19,581 nucleotides of DNA, from contig DABJ01000028.1 in NCBI GenBank assembly GCA_002102825.1, positions 228 to 19,808 of the forward strand, in the 5' to 3' direction. The position numbers and the translations under genes are program-made. Under the pieces are notes generated by a model that was given only the letters and a program-made list of their open reading frames with translations, did not search any database and was not told the origin of the DNA. The stretch comes from Candidatus Gastranaerophilales bacterium HUM_12. GTDB taxonomy: Bacteria > Cyanobacteriota > Vampirovibrionia > Gastranaerophilales > Gastranaerophilaceae. Positions 1-6,173 of the stretch are shown here, in pieces; position 1 is the first letter of the stretch; every line of letters begins with the position of its first letter.

Positions 1-80
1 TCATAAGACCATGCAAATACACTCTGAGCAGGAATTGCTAAAAATGCCAATAAGGTAAATGTTGCTACTAAATTTTTCAT
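1..80 (-). CDS. Secreted protein, N-terminal fragment (truncated by window edge)
   Basis: Reading from an ATG at 80-78 on the minus strand gives 26 codons that run off the left edge: Met-Lys-Asn, a hydrophobic core (LVATFTLLAFLAIPA), then QSVFA followed by WSY. This is a classical Sec signal peptide with a signal peptidase I site after VFA, so the mature protein starts near Trp24 and is exported. The start is supported by an AGGAG ribosome binding site about 6 nt upstream (complement of 86-91). The gene is on the same strand as the SLH protein, downstream of that gene's terminator, so it is probably transcribed separately. Nothing of the mature domain is visible and its function cannot be stated. 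Confidence 0.7.
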   Translation of the reverse strand, partial: MKNLVATFTLLAFLAIPAQSVFAWSY

Positions 81-217
81 ACTATCTCCTATCTTTTTTA
101 GGTAAACTATTTGGTGACATTTTTATTTTATAAGTTTTAAAATAGTTTTCCTATAACTAAATGGAGTAGTGACATTCAATAGAAATCCTAGCTATTTTAG
201 GCTATTTTTTATAACAA

Positions 218-247
218 AAAGACGATGTAAAATTTTACATCGTCTTT
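218..247 (-). terminator. Rho-independent terminator of the SLH protein gene
   Basis: This is a perfect 15+15 palindrome (AAAGACGATGTAAAA and its complement). On the minus strand it is followed by a short T-rich run (complement of 216-220 and the A-rich bases beyond). It begins 25 nt after the SLH gene stop codon, the expected place for an intrinsic terminator. Its symmetry means it could also stop plus-strand transcription. Confidence 0.75.
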
Positions 248-271
248 CCTGTTTTTATTATAATTCAAAAA

Positions 272-1564
272 TTATAAATTTGATTTTGTTTTAGTGATGC
301 TTGCATCTTCTAGCAAGATAACTTTGATTTCTTCACCGCTTTTAGCACTGTAGTTTAAACCAGGAGTAACTAAACCAGTAACTAAACCAACACCAGCACC
401 AACTGGAGTACCGATAGCTATACCGGTTCCAACTTTGTCTGGGCTAGGAATGAATGAGAAACCAACACCAGCACCAGTACCTACTGCAGTACCACCAACT
501 GTGTATAATGCAACTTTACCAGCTGTCATCCAAGGACCTTCTTTAAGGGCATAGTCTTTGTAGAATGGTTTAGCATTCAAGTTAACTGTTTGTCCGTCTG
601 GAGTAACTACTTTGTTCATTTGAACATATACTCTAGCATTTTTGTTGAACCATTGAGGATCTTTAATATCTAGTACGTTACCGTAGAAAGTAGATCCTGC
701 AGGAATTAACAAAGTACCTTCATCTGTTTTGATATCTTCAGGGTTAGTGAATGTAACACCGTCACCTGAAGCATGTAATTTAGATTTGAATTGTTCGTTG
801 AAAGCAACAACTAGAACGTTACCTTCTTTAACAACGTTTCTTAAGTTAGTAATTGTAACTTCGTGACTAGGAGCTTTTTTTACCATTGTTAAGTGTTCAG
901 TTCCTAAAGTTGTTTCAGTTACGTTTTTGTATTGATCTTTAACAAGATCTAATCTTTGTCTTAATCTGTATAATAATACAGCAGCTTCAGCTCTTGTTAA
1001 TTCATCTGTTGGTCTTAATTGATTTTCATCTGGGTGATTTACGTAGATGCCATAAGATAATGTTTTAGCATAAACGTGCTTAGCCCATGCCGGAACAGAT
1101 GCGGAATCAGAATATTTAGATAAAATGTTGTTTTCATCAACATTACCTTCAATAGTGATGTGACTGATTACAGATTGAGCTTCATCTCTCAAGATAGGAC
1201 CTTGAGGTTTGAATGTTCCGTTAGGATATCCGTAAACTAAACCTAATTGTTGAGATCTTGCAACTGGAGCATAATCATCGCTAGATTTTGCTACATCTGA
1301 AAATTTAACTTTTGATTTTACTTCTAAGTTTTCATTTCCTAAAACTTTCAATAGGGCTTTAACAAATTCAACTCTTGAAATTCTGTTTTCCGGATAGAAG
1401 TTCCCATTAGTCAATGACATAACTGAATCCGTAACAACGCTTTCAATTTCTGGTTGAGCCCAATATGCTTTTTCTACATCATCAATACCATTGTAAGCAA
1501 GAGCTGGAACAGTGTTGATTGCAAGCATACCACAAACCAATAAACCCGCTAATAATTTTTTCAT
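272..1564 (-). CDS. SLH-domain cell-surface protein with C-terminal glycine-zipper segment
   Basis: A 430-aa exported envelope protein. Residues 1-23 form a signal peptide (MKKLLAGLLVCGMLA, cleavage near PALA). Three S-layer homology repeats follow, at about 33-75, 89-135 and 150-200. They carry the typical D/G-rich turns (YGYPNGTFKP, HPDENQLRPTDELTRAEA). SLH triplets anchor proteins to pyruvylated wall polymers or peptidoglycan. Residues 220-335 look beta-rich and lack a recognised domain. Residues about 340-400 are Gly/Ala/Val-rich with repeated GxxxG spacing, resembling a glycine zipper that could insert in a membrane. I chose ATG 1564 over the in-frame GTG at 1570 because an AAGGAAG ribosome binding site sits 7 nt before the ATG and overlaps the GTG. 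A promoter (1617-1645) and a terminator (218-247) make it a single-gene unit. The SLH part is secure; the role of the tail is unknown. Confidence 0.88.
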   Translation of the reverse strand: MKKLLAGLLVCGMLAINTVPALAYNGIDDVEKAYWAQPEIESVVTDSVMSLTNGNFYPENRISRVEFVKALLKVLGNENLEVKSKVKFSDVAKSSDDYAPVARSQQLGLVYGYPNGTFKPQGPILRDEAQSVISHITIEGNVDENNILSKYSDSASVPAWAKHVYAKTLSYGIYVNHPDENQLRPTDELTRAEAAVLLYRLRQRLDLVKDQYKNVTETTLGTEHLTMVKKAPSHEVTITNLRNVVKEGNVLVVAFNEQFKSKLHASGDGVTFTNPEDIKTDEGTLLIPAGSTFYGNVLDIKDPQWFNKNARVYVQMNKVVTPDGQTVNLNAKPFYKDYALKEGPWMTAGKVALYTVGGTAVGTGAGVGFSFIPSPDKVGTGIAIGTPVGAGVGLVTGLVTPGLNYSAKSGEEIKVILLEDASITKTKSNL

Positions 1565-1616
1565 TTTCACTTCCTTTTCTTAAAAATGTAAACCAAATTC
1601 CATTATTATCATGTTT

Positions 1617-1645
1617 ATTATATGATAATGTTAGAAAAATGTAAA
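1617..1645 (-). promoter_or_regulatory. Sigma70-type promoter for the SLH protein gene
   Basis: On the minus strand, TTTACA (complement of 1640-1645) is separated by exactly 17 nt from TATAAT (complement of 1617-1622). This predicts a start near 1610 and a 5' UTR of about 45 nt before ATG 1564. An 8-bp inverted repeat, ATTATCAT (1605-1612) and ATGATAAT (1622-1629), flanks the -10 box and could be a regulator site. Confidence 0.6.
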
Positions 1646-1679
1646 TAGCTACCCCAAATAAATATATCAGGAGGAAAAA

Positions 1680-3113
1680 ATGAGAAATGTAGCAGCTACA
1701 AAAATCGTGTCAACATTAGGCCCTGCCTCTAATTCAGAGGATATGATTCGTAAACTATACAGAGCCGGTGTAACCATGTTTAGATTAAATTCTTCGCATG
1801 GTGACATGGAAACACACAAACAAACATTAGATTTTATTCGTAAAATCGAAAAAGAAGAACACACAGTTATCCCTGTTTTATTGGACTTACAAGGCCCAAA
1901 AATCAGGGTAGGCAAATTTGATGAGCCTATTGAGATTAAAGCAGGCGAAGTTCTTAAATTCAGACACCAAGACAAATATGAAGGCGATGTTATCCCTGTT
2001 GACTACCAAGGTATCGCTGATGACGTTAAACCTGGGGATAAAATTCTTATTGATGACGGTAAAATCCAACTTACTGTTGAAAAGTCAGAGAACAACATCG
2101 TTTATGCAAAAGTTTTAACTTCAGGTGTTATTAAACCTCGTAAAGGTCTGAACTTACCTGGTGGAACTGCAAGTCTTAATATCTTGACTGAAAGAGATAA
2201 GCAATTTGTTGAATTTGCTATGCATAATGATATTGATTATCTTGGTTTATCATTTGTAAGATGTAAAGAAGATTTACAATTGTTAAGAGGTATTTTAGAC
2301 AGAAATAATTCTCATTTAAGAATTATTTCTAAAATTGAAAAACCTCAAGCTCTTGAGAATATTGATGATATCATTGAATATTCAGACGGTATCATGGTTG
2401 CAAGAGGCGACTTGGGTATTGAAACTCCAATTGAACAATTGCCAATCGTTCAAAAAACAATTATCAGAAAAACAAATGCTGTTAGAAAACCTGTTATTGT
2501 TGCAACTCAAATGTTGGAAAGTATGATTGAGAATCCAATGCCAACAAGAGCAGAAGCTTCTGATGTGGCAAATGCAATTATTGATGGTGCTGATGCAGTT
2601 ATGTTATCAGGTGAAACTGCTGCAGGTAAATATCCTGTTGAAGCAGTAAGCATTATGAAGAAAATTGCTGAAGATATTAATAATAGCCAATTCATGAGAA
2701 AAAATGAATTCCCAGCAACAATTAGAACAGAAGAAAATGCAATTCCTATGTCAATTGCTGTTTCAGTTGCAGATACTTTGAAAAACTTACCTAAAGCTAA
2801 AGGTGTTATCGCTTTGACTGCAACAGGTTATACAACTGCATTGATTTCAGAATGCAGACCGTCTGTTCCAATTTATTCATTCTGTGAAGATGCTAAAGTT
2901 GGTAGATTTATGCAATTGTTCAACAGTGTTTCTTCTATCAAAGTTGATGATAAAAACATTGAAATTGATAAAAGTTCTCTTATTGAATTGAACGAATTTC
3001 TTAAAAAAGAACTTGAAATGGAAGTTGGCGATTGCGTAATCATCACTGGTTCAGTTCCTCACTTGATGTCAGGTCAATCTACAAACTTCATGAAAATCCA
3101 CAAGATTTCGTAA
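1680..3113 (+). CDS. pyk: Pyruvate kinase
   Basis: Catalyses the last ATP-forming step of glycolysis, phosphoenolpyruvate + ADP to pyruvate + ATP, in the cytoplasm. The 477-aa length is typical of bacterial enzymes lacking the extra C-terminal PEP-utiliser domain. The N-terminal barrel holds FRLNSSHG (34-41), which includes the substrate-binding Arg; most family members have NFSHG here. The B domain (about 72-168) starts at LDLQGPKIRVG. The active-site signature IISKIEKPQALENIDDII (215-232) holds the catalytic Lys218 and metal ligand Glu220, followed by VARGDLGIE (240-248). ATQMLESM and DGADAVMLSGETAAGKYP are also conserved. The regulatory C-domain is about 350-477. An AGGAGG site 5 nt before the ATG (1669-1674) fixes the start. 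It stands alone, divergent from the SLH gene, with a terminator hairpin at 3144-3171. Confidence 0.98.
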   Translation: MRNVAATKIVSTLGPASNSEDMIRKLYRAGVTMFRLNSSHGDMETHKQTLDFIRKIEKEEHTVIPVLLDLQGPKIRVGKFDEPIEIKAGEVLKFRHQDKYEGDVIPVDYQGIADDVKPGDKILIDDGKIQLTVEKSENNIVYAKVLTSGVIKPRKGLNLPGGTASLNILTERDKQFVEFAMHNDIDYLGLSFVRCKEDLQLLRGILDRNNSHLRIISKIEKPQALENIDDIIEYSDGIMVARGDLGIETPIEQLPIVQKTIIRKTNAVRKPVIVATQMLESMIENPMPTRAEASDVANAIIDGADAVMLSGETAAGKYPVEAVSIMKKIAEDINNSQFMRKNEFPATIRTEENAIPMSIAVSVADTLKNLPKAKGVIALTATGYTTALISECRPSVPIYSFCEDAKVGRFMQLFNSVSSIKVDDKNIEIDKSSLIELNEFLKKELEMEVGDCVIITGSVPHLMSGQSTNFMKIHKIS

Positions 3114-3143
3114 GTTTATTTGAGTTGGTATTCAAAAATAAAG

Positions 3144-3171
3144 AAAGCTCCGAATTTATTTTCGGAGCTTT
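3144..3171. terminator. Bidirectional terminator hairpin between pyk and a small minus-strand ORF
   Basis: An 11-bp stem (AAAGCTCCGAA / TTCGGAGCTTT) with a 6-nt loop lies 30 nt after the pyk stop. The T-rich tail is better on the minus strand (CTTTCTTTATTTTTG) than on the plus strand. The element therefore fits convergent termination of pyk and of the small ORF at 3178-3330. Confidence 0.65.
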
Positions 3172-3177
3172 ACTATA

Positions 3178-3330
3178 TTAATACTTTTTATTATTTATTT
3201 GTTCTGGGTGTGCAGAATTTGATAAAATAATTTCGTAATATTCGTTTTTATCAATGTTTACTCCCATTGTTTTTACATCGCAATATTTTTTCTTCTTTTT
3301 ATTTAATAATTTTTTATAATCTTGTCCCAT
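3178..3330 (-). CDS. Possible 50-aa lysine-rich small protein
   Basis: ATG (3330-3328) to TAA gives 50 residues: a basic N-terminal half with a run of five lysines (LLNKKKKKYC), then a more acidic stretch (GVNIDKNEYYEIILSNSAHP) and a polar end. I do not recognise the family. In its favour, the stop lies 6 nt from a hairpin whose best T-tail is on this strand, as expected for a transcribed gene, and the frame fills the gap between pyk and the rplS promoter. Against it, the ribosome binding site is weak (TTGGATTT before the ATG), no clear promoter is seen, and A/T-rich DNA readily yields short Lys/Asn-rich frames. It may be cytoplasmic and nucleic-acid binding given the basic patch, but that is a guess. 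Confidence 0.35.
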   Translation of the reverse strand: MGQDYKKLLNKKKKKYCDVKTMGVNIDKNEYYEIILSNSAHPEQINNKKY

Positions 3331-3418
3331 AAATCCAATTTAACAAGAAAAAAGAAAATCGCAAGCTTATGTTTGTTATTTATGTGTAACAGTTATTAAC
3401 ATTAAAGGTGTTCATCAC

Positions 3419-3447
3419 TTGCAAAAATAGTATATTTATTATACGAT
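3419..3447 (+). promoter_or_regulatory. Promoter of the rplS-rbgA operon
   Basis: TTGCAA (3419-3424) and TACGAT (3442-3447) are separated by 17 nt. They match the sigma70 pattern in 4 of 6 positions each. The predicted start near 3454 leaves a 5' leader of about 107 nt ahead of rplS, which contains the hairpin at 3465-3505. Confidence 0.5.
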
Positions 3448-3464
3448 TTAATGTACGAACGTGC

Positions 3465-3505
3465 GTCGGTGGACTTTTGTGTGGAAAAAGTCGTTAAACA
3501 CCGAT
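3465..3505 (+). promoter_or_regulatory. Structured 5' leader of rplS (candidate L19 autoregulatory element)
   Basis: Two stacked helices can form. The outer one is GTCGGTG (3465-3471) with CACCGAT (3499-3505), containing one G-U pair. The inner one is GACTTTT (3472-3478) with AAAAGTC (3486-3492), closing a 7-nt loop (GTGTGGA), with an asymmetric GTTAAA bulge (3493-3498) on the 3' side. This stretch is GC-richer than its surroundings and lies wholly inside the predicted rplS leader. Ribosomal-protein leaders, including L19 leaders in Gram-positive bacteria, are known to be bound by their product. I cannot match this to a named family from sequence alone. Confidence 0.45.
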
Positions 3506-3560
3506 AAAGGAATTACATTTTAACTAAAGTAATGGATTAGAAATATAAAGGAAAGCAAAA

Positions 3561-3917
3561 ATGAATCACCCTATTATTGATGAATTAGAAAAAAATTATT
3601 TAGGCAAAGACATTCCTAGTCTTAATGCCGGCGATACAGTAAAAGTTTTTGTTAAAATTATTGAAGGTAACAAAGAAAGAATCCAAGCATTTGAAGGTAC
3701 AATTATTAAAATGCATGGTGCAGGTCTTAACAAAACTATTACAGTAAGAAAAGTGTTCCAAGGTGTTGGTGTTGAACGTGTATTCTTAATCAACTCACCA
3801 AGAATCGACAAAATTAATGTTCTTAGACGTGGTGACGTTAAACGTGCTAAATTATACTACTTAAGAGAACGTTCAGGTAAAGCAACTCGTATTAAGGAAA
3901 AAATTGAAAAAAGATAA
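3561..3917 (+). CDS. rplS: 50S ribosomal protein L19
   Basis: A 118-aa protein of the large ribosomal subunit, located at the interface with the 30S subunit. The whole chain follows the L19 family: GDTVKVFVKIIEGNKERIQAFEGTIIK (about 24-50), then ITVRKVFQGVGVERVF (60-75) and the C-terminal signature RRGDVKRAKLYYLRERSGKA (about 89-108). Its length matches the usual 110-120 aa. AAGGAA 7 nt before the ATG gives a clear start. It is preceded by a promoter and a folded leader, which suggests autogenous control. The last 14 nt overlap the start of rbgA, linking the synthesis of a 50S protein to that of a 50S assembly factor. Confidence 0.98.
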   Translation: MNHPIIDELEKNYLGKDIPSLNAGDTVKVFVKIIEGNKERIQAFEGTIIKMHGAGLNKTITVRKVFQGVGVERVFLINSPRIDKINVLRRGDVKRAKLYYLRERSGKATRIKEKIEKR

Positions 3918-4761
3918 GACTCATATTCACTGGTATCCGGGACATATTGCAAAAGCTGAGAAAAAGCTGAAGGAACAGCTTTCTTTAGTGGATGCCGTGA
4001 TTGAAGTTATTGATGCGAGATTACCATTATCAAGTAATTATGACAATATATCGGGGCTTCTAAATGGAAAGCCTCGATTTTTGTTGGTTAATAAATCTGA
4101 TTTGGTTGATAAAAATGAGTTAAAACCATTTTTGGATTATTTAAAAAATGAAAATAAAATTTCTGTTATTGCTACAGAAGCAAAGAATAACAAAGATATA
4201 AATATTATTGTTAAAAAAGCTATTGAATTATCAGAGCCAAGAATTCAAGCCTTGATGGCAAAAGGGTTGTTACGTCGCCCCGCAAGAATTATGGTCGTTG
4301 GTTTGCCAAATGTTGGGAAATCAAGTATTATTAATAAGTTAACCCGTTCTTCAAAGACGAAAATTGGTGCAAAAGCTGGTGTAACTCGTCAACAACAATG
4401 GGTTCGAATTAATCCTCAATTGGAATTGCTTGATACCCCGGGGATTATACCAATGAAGCAAGAAGACCAAGAACGAGCTAAGAAATTGGCATTTGTGAAT
4501 TCGGTATCAGAGAATGCGTATTCTAATGAAATCGTTGCTCAAGAGCTTTTGGATATTTTGGATTGTGATCAAGCACAACAATTTAGAGATTTTTATAAAT
4601 TGCCACAGGATTTGGAGTTGAATATTGATAATATTTCCCTAACTCGTAATTGGCTTTTAACAGGTGGTTCAACAGATAGAGAAAGAACTTCGGTTTATAT
4701 TTTGAGAGATTTTAGAGAGGGTAAAATCGGTAAGATTATTCTAGATAGTCTGCCTACCTGA
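3904..4761 (+). CDS. rbgA: Ribosome biogenesis GTPase A (YlqF family)
   Basis: A 285-aa circularly permuted GTPase that in Bacillus acts late in 50S assembly. The motifs appear in permuted order: N-terminal IHWYPGHIAKA (8-18), G4 NKSD (63-66), G5-like ATEAK (90-94), G1 P-loop GLPNVGKS (133-140), G2 Thr161 in AGVTRQQQW, and G3 DTPG (177-180). A C-terminal helical domain (about 200-285) is as in YlqF. The start is a TTG at 3904 inside the rplS coding region; AAGGA lies 6 nt upstream, and IHWYPGH near the N-terminus needs this start. The 14-nt overlap with rplS implies translational coupling. It is preserved next to rplS as in many Firmicutes and Cyanobacteria-like genomes. It ends in TGA, showing that TGA is used as a stop here. 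Confidence 0.95.
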   Translation: MKKDKTHIHWYPGHIAKAEKKLKEQLSLVDAVIEVIDARLPLSSNYDNISGLLNGKPRFLLVNKSDLVDKNELKPFLDYLKNENKISVIATEAKNNKDINIIVKKAIELSEPRIQALMAKGLLRRPARIMVVGLPNVGKSSIINKLTRSSKTKIGAKAGVTRQQQWVRINPQLELLDTPGIIPMKQEDQERAKKLAFVNSVSENAYSNEIVAQELLDILDCDQAQQFRDFYKLPQDLELNIDNISLTRNWLLTGGSTDRERTSVYILRDFREGKIGKIILDSLPT

Positions 4762-5065
4762 AATTAGCTTTTATTTCTTACAAATTTAATATGCTCGCTC
4801 AAAAATCTAATATTTCTTTCAAATTTTATTGCTTTTCTGTGTAATTTATTTGCTAGGTTATTGCTTACAGAACTTTCACCAGTTTTTGAGATAGAATTTC
4901 ACAAATTCTTTTTAAAGTCGTTCCATTCTGAGCAATCTATACTTTTATGTTTCAAAGTTTATTTCTGTAATTGTGCAATAAAAATGCCGGAGGCATTTGT
5001 GCATTCCGGCTTTATTAATACTCTCTATTCTTATTTCATCTTTTGACCGAGTTGTTCGGTTCTAA
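4762..5065. other. Gap with no convincing gene; interrupted minus-strand reading frame
   Basis: No supported gene lies between the rbgA stop and the small ORF at 5066. On the minus strand, one frame from about 4955 down to the TAA at 4764-4766 is open for some 64 codons except for one TGA (4899-4901). It reads ...KSIDCSEWNDFKKNL, stop, then 44 codons including ISKTGESSVSNNLANKLHRK. There is no start codon after the TGA and no ribosome binding site. This could be gene remnant or chance in A/T-rich DNA. A terminator hairpin is at 4986-5010. Confidence 0.25.
4986..5010 (-). terminator. Terminator downstream of the 51-aa ORF
   Basis: GCCGGA (4986-4991) pairs with TCCGGC (5005-5010). On the minus strand the stem is followed by ATTTTTATT, a fair intrinsic terminator about 55 nt after the stop of the ORF at 5066-5221. 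On the plus strand the tail is TTTATTAATA, so it may also serve rbgA, 225 nt upstream. An alternative fold, ATGCC/GGCAT, is nested in the 5' half. Confidence 0.55.
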
Positions 5066-5221
5066 TTACTTCACAGCGACTAAATTCGCTTTCATACCTG
5101 CATCTGAGTTTATCATTGCAGCATTAGCATACGCCAAAGTTCGGCGTTTTTTTGCTCCTCTTAATATTAGTTCAACACTTTCACATCTGTTATTTGATGG
5201 TGTTGTTATCTTCTTTAGCAT
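5066..5221 (-). CDS. Probable 51-aa hypothetical protein
   Basis: ATG (5221-5219) to TAA (5068-5066) encodes 51 residues in three parts. They are a polar N-terminus (MLKKITTPSNNRCESVE), a basic central part (LILRGAKKRRTLAYANAAM) and a C-terminal part (INSDAGMKANLVAVK). The Ala-rich, amphipathic composition is unlike the Asn/Lys/Ile background of random frames here and looks like a real helical protein. GGAG lies 9 nt before the ATG. A terminator-like hairpin follows at 4986-5010. It is transcribed away from the membrane-protein gene at 5364. A perfect 7-4-7 inverted repeat (5239-5256) stands just upstream of the ribosome binding site. I do not recognise the family; it could be a small regulator or a fragment of a longer protein. 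Overlapping plus-strand frames are hydrophobic shadows of it. Confidence 0.5.
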   Translation of the reverse strand: MLKKITTPSNNRCESVELILRGAKKRRTLAYANAAMINSDAGMKANLVAVK

Positions 5222-5238
5222 TAGTTTTTACTCCATAG

Positions 5239-5256
5239 ATTTCTGATTACAGAAAT
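5239..5256. repeat. Inverted repeat upstream of the 51-aa ORF
   Basis: ATTTCTG-ATTA-CAGAAAT is a perfect 7-bp dyad with a 4-nt centre. It ends 5 nt from the GGAG ribosome binding site of the 51-aa ORF. It could be a DNA operator or an mRNA hairpin next to the ribosome binding site. Confidence 0.5.
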
Positions 5257-5309
5257 GCTATCGACATATTAGAGTGAAAACTTTAAAAAACTTTTGTAAT
5301 TGTTAACAA

Positions 5310-5336
5310 AATGTAATAATCAATTCATATTACATT
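5310..5336. repeat. 9-bp inverted repeat upstream of the membrane-protein gene
   Basis: AATGTAATA (5310-5318) and TATTACATT (5328-5336) are perfect complements with a 9-nt spacer. A 10-bp palindrome, TTGTTAACAA, abuts at 5300-5309. Both lie 28-64 bp before the ATG at 5364, where a regulator of this divergent region would bind. Confidence 0.5.
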
Positions 5337-5363
5337 AGAGTCAAATTATGCTAAAATAAGTAT

Positions 5364-6170
5364 ATGAGTGAAATTTTCAACGATAAAACAACGGCTGAAA
5401 TTGATGCAAAATTACATAGAGATATTTTAAAGCACAATTTAAATATTGAAAAAATTTCGATAGGACTTGTAATTTTATTGATGATTTTATTTAGAGGTTG
5501 GATTTTTTACTGGTTGAAATTTGGTGTTGCCGTTCCGACAAATCTTAGCAATAAATCAATTTCTATTTTACAAGAACCGATTATGGAGGCTTATTCTCCG
5601 TCCGTGCAGCGAGGAAAGTCATTTAAATACAACTCTTTAATAAAGAATGATTCATCTGCTCAACTTATTCCGCAAGCCCATTACGAAATTTCCGGTCGTG
5701 TGATATTTCGTAATAATGATATTTATGTCGGAAAGTATTTTGATAGCGTTGCCGCTTATAACTTCGGACTAACTTGGGGTAAAACGATATCTGAACCGAA
5801 GTTCTTTAAAAAACATCTTGATGTTTATGGGGAAAAAGATCATTTTTCAGGAATGAGAAATATGTATTGGCGTTGGTATTCTTTAATTCCTTTGCAAAGT
5901 GATTATATCAATTCTCATATTTCTCATATTCATGTAATTCCTGCAAATAAAAATATTTTAGCGGCTTTATTGAAATTGAAAAACTTTAATAAAGTCAAAA
6001 TAGAGGGGGAGCTTGTCGATGTGAATTTCAAAAATTCTGAGGGTGCTCAACCTATTTCATATTATACAAGCCTTTCGACAAAAGATGCTGGCACTACCGG
6101 AAGGGGTAGCGGTTCTAGTGAAATTATGTATGTAACAACAGTTCAAATTGGTAAATTTATTTATAAATAA
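5364..6170 (+). CDS. Single-pass membrane protein, uncharacterised
   Basis: A 268-aa protein with a short cytoplasmic N-terminus, one membrane helix (about 31-51, ISIGLVILLMILFRGWIFYWL) and a roughly 215-aa soluble domain that should face the periplasm. Three parts of the soluble domain look like motifs of an uncharacterised family I have seen in many Gram-negatives: YEISGRVIFRNNDIY...FGLTWGK (107-140), HIHVIPAN (188-195), and SLSTKDAG...SSEIMYV (237-257). In relatives the last motif usually reads SLSRxDxGxGxCE; the Cys is missing here. No enzymatic function is known to me. There is no Shine-Dalgarno before the ATG; instead TAAAAT (5352-5357) ends 6 nt from it, so the mRNA may be leaderless. 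It converges with rnhB, with only 3 nt between the stop codons. Confidence 0.75.
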   Translation: MSEIFNDKTTAEIDAKLHRDILKHNLNIEKISIGLVILLMILFRGWIFYWLKFGVAVPTNLSNKSISILQEPIMEAYSPSVQRGKSFKYNSLIKNDSSAQLIPQAHYEISGRVIFRNNDIYVGKYFDSVAAYNFGLTWGKTISEPKFFKKHLDVYGEKDHFSGMRNMYWRWYSLIPLQSDYINSHISHIHVIPANKNILAALLKLKNFNKVKIEGELVDVNFKNSEGAQPISYYTSLSTKDAGTTGRGSGSSEIMYVTTVQIGKFIYK

Positions 6171-6173
6171 ATA

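Noticed and set aside
114..176. Direct repeat GTGACATT at 114-121 and 169-176
   Set aside because: An 8-mer repeated twice in an A/T-rich gap, with no matching promoter geometry; could be chance.
1565..1570. GTG start at 1570 for the SLH protein
   Set aside because: The Shine-Dalgarno AAGGAAG overlaps the GTG and is correctly spaced for ATG 1564.
4861..5246. Two overlapping plus-strand frames (4861-5046 and 5043-5246) encoding Phe/Leu-rich peptides
   Set aside because: Their composition is that of antisense shadows of charged minus-strand frames; there is no ribosome binding site, and the second is antisense to the better-supported 51-aa ORF.
5911..5935. CTCATATTT-like repeats inside the membrane-protein gene resembling the HTH operator
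   Set aside because: They encode the Ser-His-Ile repeat of the protein and are not near a promoter; coincidental.
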